From JANNHP01 sp031404455 (GTDB lineage: Bacteria > Planctomycetota > JAJSAM01 > JAJVHW01): a stretch of 7,869 nt of DNA. Under the pieces are notes generated by a model. That model ran no database searches. It saw only the letters and a program-made list of their open reading frames with translations, and was not told where the DNA came from. The position numbers and the translations under genes are program-made. The stretch lies in NCBI GenBank assembly GCA_031404455.1, contig JANNHP010000250.1, positions 1-7,869 on the forward strand, written 5' to 3'. Below are positions 5,736-7,869 of this stretch, piece by piece. Every line of letters starts with the position of its first letter. Positions within the stretch are counted from its first letter, which is position 1.

Positions 5736-7869
5736 AGCGGAAGCCGACGAGGAGTTCCGGATCGCTCGTGTCCTCGGGCAGGTAGTAGCGCGCGGCGGCG
5801 CTGCACGCCGACGGGTGACTCTTCGCCGAGCCGCCGCGGACCTCGTGGCCCACGCCGAAGATCGGGTCGTTCGAGGCGTCGGCGACCCACTCGGCGGCGT
5901 TGCCGGCGAGGTTGAGCACGCCGTACGGAGAACGTCCGCCCGGGAACGTCCTCACCGGAACGAGATCGCGCTTCGGCGCGACGCGCGAGACGCAGCGTCC
6001 CGAGTCGAACTCGTTGCCCCAGGGGTAGACGAGCAGGTCGTCGCCGCGCGCGGCGCGCTCCCACTCCGCGGCGGTCGGCAGGCGCCTGCCCTTCCACGCG
6101 GCGTACGCGGCGGCCTCCTCGGGCGTCACGCCGACGACCGGCAGGTCGCGCAGCGTGGTCGCCGGCTCGGCGCCGCCCCAGTGGGCGGGAGCGCGCGCGG
6201 CCTTGTCCTTGACGAACGCCGCGTACTCGCCGTTCGTCACCTCGGTGAGGTCGATCAGGAACGGCGCGACGGACTTGCCGGAGCCGTCGTGGCCCGGCGC
6301 GAGGCGGCCCTCCGGCACGTACGCCATGCCGACCGTCATGCGCACCTGGTTCAGCGCGCGCGAAACGTCCGAGCTCCAGTCCTCGCCGGGCTTGCCCTTC
6401 CTGAGCTCGGGCGGCATCTTGAAGTACGCCTGCGCCGCCGCGACGGTGTCGCCGTTCTTGGCGCTCGCCTCGGCCTCGGTGCGTGCGGACGTCAGGGCCG
6501 CGAGGCAGCGCCGGTCGAAATCGAGACTCGCCTTGTCGCGGGCGGCGATGAGTTCGGCGCCGAGCAGTTCGCCGTGGTGCTTGCCGACCTCCTCGTACTT
6601 GCGGATGATCAGGTCGAGACGGTCGGGGTACTTCGCGGCGAAGGCGTCTGCCTCCGAGAGCGCGCGGCGCGCCTCGCCGAGGGCCTGCGACTGCACCTGC
6701 GCGGGGAACTGGAGGACGGACTCCGCCGCGGCGCTGTGGACGTCCGGGAGTGCCAGCGTCACGACGATCGCGGTCACGCAGACGAGGACGACGGCCGCGG
6801 ACACCGCGACGGCGGGCCGCTGCACGGGGCGCTTCTGCACCGCACCGTCGGTGCGCGCGATCTCCTGCATGCGCGCCATGACGTCTTCGATCTCGACGAC
6901 GATCTTCGGACGTCCGCCGGAGAGGATCTTGTCGAGGTCGGCGGCGAGGTCGGCGGCGCTCTGGTAGCGCGCGGCCGCGAGCTTCGCCATGCACTTCTCG
7001 ACCACCTGCGAGACGCTCGGCGGCACCGAGGGCACGAGCTTCTGCACCGGGGGCGCCACTTCCTTCGTCTGCTTGAGCAGCACCTCGATGGCGTTGTCGC
7101 CCTCGAAGGGACGGCGGCCCGCGAGCATCGTGTAGAGCGTGCAGCCGAGCGAGTAGACGTCGGCGCGGCCGTCGACGTTGCGGCCGTCGATCTGCTCCGG
7201 CGACATGTACGCGGGCGTTCCCATCACCTCGGTGCGCCCGCCCGCCTCGGCGTCGCGCGCCTGCGCCGCGAGGCCGAAGTCGGCGATCTTCACGACGCCG
7301 TCGAGCGTCAGCATCAGGTTCTCGGGCTTGATGTCGCGGTGGACGATGCCCTTCTCGTGCGCGACGGCGAGGCCGCGAGCGGCGTCGCGAGCGATGCGGC
7401 AGGCCTCCTCCCACGTGAGGACGCGCTCGCGTTCGAGGCGCGCCGCGACGCTGGCGCCGTCGAGGAGCTGCATCACGAGGAAGTTGAGGCCGTCGTCCTC
7501 GCCGACGTCGTGCACCTGCACGATGTTCTGGTGCTCGATGCGGGCCATCGCGCGGGCCTCGCGCAGGAAGAGCTCGACGTCGGCGCGGTCCTTGCGCGCG
7601 CTCGGCATCAGCACCTTCACGGCGACGCGGCGCTGCAGCGAGAGGTGGGTCGCCTCGAAGACGACGCCCATCGCGCCGCGGCCGAGCTCGCGCTCGAGGC
7701 GGCAGCCGCCGAGCACGCGGCCGGCGAGATCGTGGCCGAAGGGCTTCTCCTCGCGCTCGGGCGCCGCCCGGACGGAGGGAGCCGAGTGGGAGAGCGACGG
7801 ATCCGAAGGTTCCGCAGCCCAATTCCCCCCGCCCTCGCTCCGCACGAGCGCGGCCTGGAGGTCGTCGGG
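5719..7869 (-). CDS. Membrane Ser/Thr protein kinase with C-terminal SUMF1/FGE-sulfatase-like domain
   Basis: The frame is open to the right edge. The first start seen is GTG 7845-7843 (708 residues), but eight in-frame codons (PDDLQAAL) precede it and no ribosome binding site is visible, so the true start may lie outside. Numbering from that GTG, the cytoplasmic Hanks-type kinase domain (about 45-310) has the glycine loop GRGAMG (55-60), Lys77 in AVK, Glu96, HRDIKPEN (169-176), Asp189 of DFG, GTPAYMSPEQ (209-218) and DVYSLG (229-234); all catalytic residues are present. A transmembrane helix lies at about 346-366, then a helical stalk (about 371-500). An FGE-sulfatase-like domain (about 506-706) has RLPTAAEWERAARG, YPWGNEF, NLAGNAAEWVAD, RGGS and VGFRCARD. 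The paired catalytic cysteines of true formylglycine-generating enzymes are not evident, so it probably binds ligand. Likely role: a trans-envelope receptor kinase. It is first in the three-gene minus-strand cluster. Confidence 0.93.
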   Translation of the reverse strand, partial: PDDLQAALVRSEGGGNWAAEPSDPSLSHSAPSVRAAPEREEKPFGHDLAGRVLGGCRLERELGRGAMGVVFEATHLSLQRRVAVKVLMPSARKDRADVELFLREARAMARIEHQNIVQVHDVGEDDGLNFLVMQLLDGASVAARLERERVLTWEEACRIARDAARGLAVAHEKGIVHRDIKPENLMLTLDGVVKIADFGLAAQARDAEAGGRTEVMGTPAYMSPEQIDGRNVDGRADVYSLGCTLYTMLAGRRPFEGDNAIEVLLKQTKEVAPPVQKLVPSVPPSVSQVVEKCMAKLAAARYQSAADLAADLDKILSGGRPKIVVEIEDVMARMQEIARTDGAVQKRPVQRPAVAVSAAVVLVCVTAIVVTLALPDVHSAAAESVLQFPAQVQSQALGEARRALSEADAFAAKYPDRLDLIIRKYEEVGKHHGELLGAELIAARDKASLDFDRRCLAALTSARTEAEASAKNGDTVAAAQAYFKMPPELRKGKPGEDWSSDVSRALNQVRMTVGMAYVPEGRLAPGHDGSGKSVAPFLIDLTEVTNGEYAAFVKDKAARAPAHWGGAEPATTLRDLPVVGVTPEEAAAYAAWKGRRLPTAAEWERAARGDDLLVYPWGNEFDSGRCVSRVAPKRDLVPVRTFPGGRSPYGVLNLAGNAAEWVADASNDPIFGVGHEVRGGSAKSHPSACSAAARYYLPEDTSDPELLVGFRCARDP

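Noticed and set aside
5672..7822. Minus-strand 716-codon ORF overlapping the kinase
   Set aside because: Extremely Arg-rich and without domains; it is the shadow frame of the kinase, whose motifs are all intact in the other frame.

Overview
The window is a very GC-rich bacterial segment with tightly packed genes and strongly G/C-biased third codon positions. Three gene types together point to Planctomycetota: a membrane Ser/Thr kinase carrying a C-terminal SUMF1/FGE-like domain, an ECF-type sigma factor with a transmembrane C-terminal extension, and a secreted beta-helix/PA14 protein next to a redoxin lipoprotein. This assignment is inference (moderate confidence); Acidobacteriota or Myxococcota are less likely alternatives. 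Shine-Dalgarno sequences are weak or absent before most starts.

Layout, left to right. (1) 1-564, minus strand, cut by the window edge: the N-terminal half of an FAD-dependent amine oxidoreductase like monomeric sarcosine oxidase. (2) 565-803: a divergent intergenic region holding a 108-bp inverted-repeat element and a 23-bp tandem duplication. (3) 804-2658, plus strand: an ECF sigma factor whose reading frame breaks at about 1278. The next frame continues directly into the rest of a sigma C-terminus, a transmembrane helix, a coiled coil and an alpha-helical extracytoplasmic domain. This looks like one gene of about 617 codons split by a two-base loss in a CG run, though both halves are listed separately. 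(4) 2659-2731: two hairpins between convergent genes, a probable bidirectional terminator. (5) 7869-2732, minus strand: three co-directional genes with gaps of 43 and 31 bp. In transcription order they are a kinase-TM-FGE protein (possibly cut at the right edge), a secreted right-handed beta-helix protein with a PA14-like C-terminus, and a lipoprotein with a CPYC thioredoxin-fold domain.

How they may work together (inference): the kinase would sense an envelope ligand through its FGE-like domain and signal inside the cell. The two downstream genes encode exported products, a probable carbohydrate-binding beta-helix protein and a lipid-anchored thiol redox protein. The membrane-anchored sigma factor is a second trans-envelope signalling gene, converging on this cluster. 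No mobile element ORF, CRISPR array, tRNA or rRNA was found.

Most notable: the apparent frameshift in the sigma/membrane fusion gene; a short in-frame palindrome inside the beta-helix gene with codon usage unlike its surroundings; a perfect 22-bp-stem hairpin that includes the kinase stop codon; and the inverted-repeat element upstream of the sigma gene.
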